A stretch of 7,977 bases of DNA from a bacterium (GTDB lineage: Bacteria > Muiribacteriota > Ozemobacteria > Ozemobacterales > Ozemobacteraceae). Every line of letters begins with the position of its first letter. The stretch's first letter is position 1. This document shows, piece after piece, positions 6,712 through 7,977 of the stretch. The DNA lies in contig JACPTH010000439.1 of assembly GCA_016192885.1 (NCBI GenBank), positions 1 through 7,977 on the forward strand. The letters are read 5' to 3'. The notes below the pieces were generated by a model. The model worked only from the letters and a program-made list of their open reading frames with translations, had not been told where the DNA came from and made no database searches. Both the position numbers and the translations under genes were made by a program.

Positions 6712-7413
6712 CTAGCGAGAGGAGGGATTAAAACTCAAATCATAAATCCTGCAAACTTCCATGTTTTCAAATGGAACTTCGGGCCAAAAATACAAGACCA
6801 AATTTTTGTAGGAAGGAGTCTGCTTGAACCCCCCTTTTGAGCCGGAGTGGCTTCCCCCGGTAATAACCGCGCGCCATGCTTGCTCCCCTGTGTAACCCTT
6901 TTTTGTACGAAGATACTTGGCGATAATGCTCCCCGTTCGATCGCAACCCCACATGCAATGAACGTAAGCGCCGTTATTTAGAAGGGAAAGGATCTCTTTG
7001 GTTTCCGACGGGGTCGGAACTTTTTCCGAGGTCATTCGGAATTTATAGATCTTAAGACGCTCACGCTGGCAAAACCTTTCCAAATCAGCTATCTCCTTAT
7101 CCTTACCAAGCGGGACGTGGAGAAGGATAACTGAGGAAACCCCGAATTCCTTTAAAAACTTTAGCTGCCTTAGAATTTGCTCCGAACTGTTTTGATGGGT
7201 TTCAGGGTTGAACAAATTCCCGCCTGCAAGAAATTTCCCATCGATCAACCGGCAATTATAAGGAATTTCCTTGTGACTCCCGGAATTGAGAAATTTTTTG
7301 CAAATAGAAACCCGTTCGGACGATTGTTGTTCAAAATCTTTGACAGACGAGCCAAAAGAGGAAAAAACTCCAAGAAAAAAAAACAAAAACAGAACCCTTA
7401 GTAAATTACCCAT
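6712..7413 (-). CDS. Exported cysteine phosphatase, DSP/PTP-type
   Basis: This 233-aa protein begins with a signal peptide: hydrophobic core LLRVLFLFFFLGVFSSF (~4-20) and a likely cut near GSS-V (~23). The remainder fits the dual-specificity/tyrosine phosphatase fold. An early IDGKFLAGG stretch stands where family members have their conserved R/S-G-x-P strand. The signature P-loop is HCMWGCDRTG (152-161), giving the Cx5R motif with nucleophile C153 and R159, and is followed by the AKYLRTKKGYTGEQAW helix. It should hydrolyse phospho-esters outside the cytoplasm; the substrate is unknown. No clear general-acid Asp is seen in the region before the P-loop (IYKFRMTSEKVPTPSE), which is odd. The ATG at 7413 is chosen because it begins the signal peptide. 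The frame stays open upstream to 7521, but that stretch overlaps the 58-aa gene and does not look like a protein N-terminus. SD is weak, so coupling to the gene 31 bp upstream is possible. Confidence 0.85.
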   Translation of the reverse strand: MGNLLRVLFLFFFLGVFSSFGSSVKDFEQQSSERVSICKKFLNSGSHKEIPYNCRLIDGKFLAGGNLFNPETHQNSSEQILRQLKFLKEFGVSSVILLHVPLGKDKEIADLERFCQRERLKIYKFRMTSEKVPTPSETKEILSLLNNGAYVHCMWGCDRTGSIIAKYLRTKKGYTGEQAWRAVITGGSHSGSKGGFKQTPSYKNLVLYFWPEVPFENMEVCRIYDLSFNPSSR

Positions 7414-7444
7414 TCGAAAAATGGCGATTTCTAATTGAACGAGG

Positions 7445-7621
7445 TTATTTTTTCTTGTACACGTTAAGGCCGATTTTCTCTTCGCGATCCGGGAGCTGAT
7501 AGTTTCCTTCAGTGCTAGCAATGATGAGGCTTTTGCCGGAGCTTGAAGCGCCGAATTCCTTGGTTAAATCAACTTTTAAAATTAAAATGTTTCCCTCAAC
7601 AGAAACTTCAACATTTTTCAT
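7445..7621 (-). CDS. Conserved-looking small cytosolic protein, function unknown
   Basis: This is a 58-aa protein with no signal peptide, membrane segment or cysteine. It reads as a compact beta-rich fold: an amphipathic strand pair (VEVSVEGNILILKVDL), a glycine/serine turn (GASSSGKS), a strand LIIASTEGN, and a basic end (IGLNVYKKK). From memory, small proteins with the pattern VDLTKEFG..SSGKS..IASTEGN...GLNVYKK recur as hypotheticals in distant bacteria; I cannot verify this here and know of no assigned function. The SGKS is not a Walker A loop, since it lacks the GxxxxGK spacing. The ATG at 7621 is chosen over a TTG six bases upstream because AAGGAG stands 9 nt before the ATG but only 3 nt before the TTG. 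It is first in a likely two-gene unit with the phosphatase. Confidence 0.8.
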   Translation of the reverse strand: MKNVEVSVEGNILILKVDLTKEFGASSSGKSLIIASTEGNYQLPDREEKIGLNVYKKK

Positions 7622-7630
7622 TTCCAAAAA

Positions 7631-7636
7631 CTCCTT
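7631..7636 (-). promoter_or_regulatory. Ribosome binding site deciding the start of the 58-aa gene
   Basis: AAGGAG on the minus strand, 9 nt before the ATG at 7621. It rules out the closer TTG at 7627. Confidence 0.75.
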
Positions 7637-7669
7637 AATTATTTAATGTGCAATTTTTTTCGACACGGA

Positions 7670-7678
7670 ATTATATCA
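7670..7678 (-). promoter_or_regulatory. Extended -10 promoter for the 58-aa protein and phosphatase genes
   Basis: On the minus strand the sequence reads TGATATAAT, a perfect TATAAT (7670-7675) with the TGn extension (7676-7678). Transcription would start near 7663, giving a leader of about 42 nt that contains the AAGGAG site. No good -35 is present (TTAAGG at 17 bp spacing), which extended -10 promoters often tolerate. It lies in the 85-bp gap after the nuclease fragment, so it would separate the small-protein unit from the upstream gene. Confidence 0.55.
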
Positions 7679-7706
7679 CATTTTAGAGATTTCCTTAATC
7701 CTAATT

Positions 7707-7977
7707 CTAGAATTTCTTCATTGAAATCAAGGAATCGTCCTTTAGTATTTCAGGTTTTAATGGGCAATCATCCAAATGATCGCAACTTTTGCAATACTTG
7801 TTCTTCCTTGGGAAAAAATCCTTGTCGCTAATCATCTTTTCCGCAACGTGATCTACATGGTCCACAACCTCTTGAATACTGCCTGATGTCCGGGTGGTGC
7901 TAACCTTCTTGTCATGGTCAAGCATGAATAGGGATAATTTGCTTATTTTTAACCCCAGAGTTCCCTCGCACGCCCAA
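7707..7977 (-). CDS. C-terminal end of a RecB/Cas4-like PD-(D/E)XK nuclease with Fe-S cysteines (5' part outside window)
   Basis: The frame is open from the window edge to the TAG at 7707-7709, giving 89 visible residues. A Met at 7925 is internal and should not be taken as the start, because the upstream residues continue the same domain pattern. The strand ISKLSLFMLDHDKKV matches the late strand of the RecB-type nuclease core. A helix follows (EVVDHVDHVAEKMIS), then DFFPRKNKYCKSCDHLDDCP. This last piece is the typical end of the family: FxPR, then Cys-x2-Cys-x5-Cys (visible residues 62, 65, 71). In AddB, Cas4 and related proteins such cysteines bind a 4Fe-4S cluster together with a fourth Cys near the N-terminus. 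The catalytic D, E and K residues would lie outside the window. It could be a stand-alone Cas4-like nuclease, an AddB-type or UvrD-family helicase-nuclease, or another PD-(D/E)XK protein; the fragment cannot decide. Confidence 0.7.
   Translation of the reverse strand, partial: WACEGTLGLKISKLSLFMLDHDKKVSTTRTSGSIQEVVDHVDHVAEKMISDKDFFPRKNKYCKSCDHLDDCPLKPEILKDDSLISMKKF

Noticed and set aside
7414..7521. 36-residue N-terminal extension of the phosphatase
   Set aside because: It overlaps the 58-aa gene and would bury the signal peptide behind a basic, non-hydrophobic stretch. The ATG at 7413 begins the signal peptide.
7622..7627. TTG start two codons upstream for the 58-aa protein
   Set aside because: The AAGGAG site would be only 3 nt from it; the ATG at 7621 has 9 nt spacing.
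7703..7714. 12-bp palindrome AATTCTAGAATT over the stop of the nuclease gene
   Set aside because: AT-rich, no loop, no T-run, and it overlaps coding sequence; probably chance.
1..7977. Mobile elements, CRISPR arrays, prophage or attachment sites
   Set aside because: No transposase or integrase coding, no spaced direct repeats and no terminal inverted repeats with target duplications were seen.

Overview
The window reads as chromosomal sequence from an uncharacterised diderm (Gram-negative-type) bacterium of moderate GC, judged by eye at low-to-mid 40 %. The evidence is two proteins with export signals, a multi-pass rhomboid protein with a predicted extracytoplasmic tail, TTG/ATG starts with AGGAG-type ribosome sites, and dense co-directional packing. 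TPR-rich proteins, a MoxR ATPase and small orphan proteins would suit one of the little-cultured environmental phyla, but no marker gene fixes the taxon. I see no mobile element, CRISPR array, tRNA or rRNA.

Layout. Bases 1-256 hold the 3' end of a plus-strand gene with a TPR-like tail. It converges on everything else, which lies on the minus strand. The 132-bp convergent gap (257-388) carries a 14-bp perfect palindrome and a strong hairpin that could end transcription from either side. From 6530 down to 389 run four tightly spaced minus-strand genes: a rhomboid protease with N-terminal cytosolic helical repeats and a C-terminal extracytoplasmic domain (733 aa); a MoxR AAA+ ATPase (360 aa, 6 bp further on); a cyclic-nucleotide-binding-fold protein with a C-terminal small beta domain instead of a DNA-binding HTH (216 aa); and an exported all-TPR protein (about 704 aa). 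Upstream of this block is a 181-bp intergenic region (6531-6711) with a perfect TATAAT box and a nested inverted-repeat structure. Before it, also on the minus strand, come an exported cysteine (DSP/PTP-type) phosphatase, a 58-aa orphan protein with a good ribosome site and an extended -10 promoter, and the C-terminal end of a RecB/Cas4-like PD-(D/E)XK nuclease that runs off the window at 7977.

How the genes may work together (inference). The four-gene block joins intramembrane proteolysis, an AAA+ remodelling ATPase, a candidate ligand-sensing cytosolic protein and an exported TPR scaffold. This would suit an envelope-maintenance or envelope-signalling module in which the MoxR ATPase and the sensor act on the cytosolic side, the rhomboid protease in the membrane, and the TPR protein outside it. 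The usual MoxR partners (DUF58 and VWA-domain proteins) are not in the window. This block is the best candidate here for an undescribed system. The phosphatase and 58-aa protein look like a separate small transcription unit.
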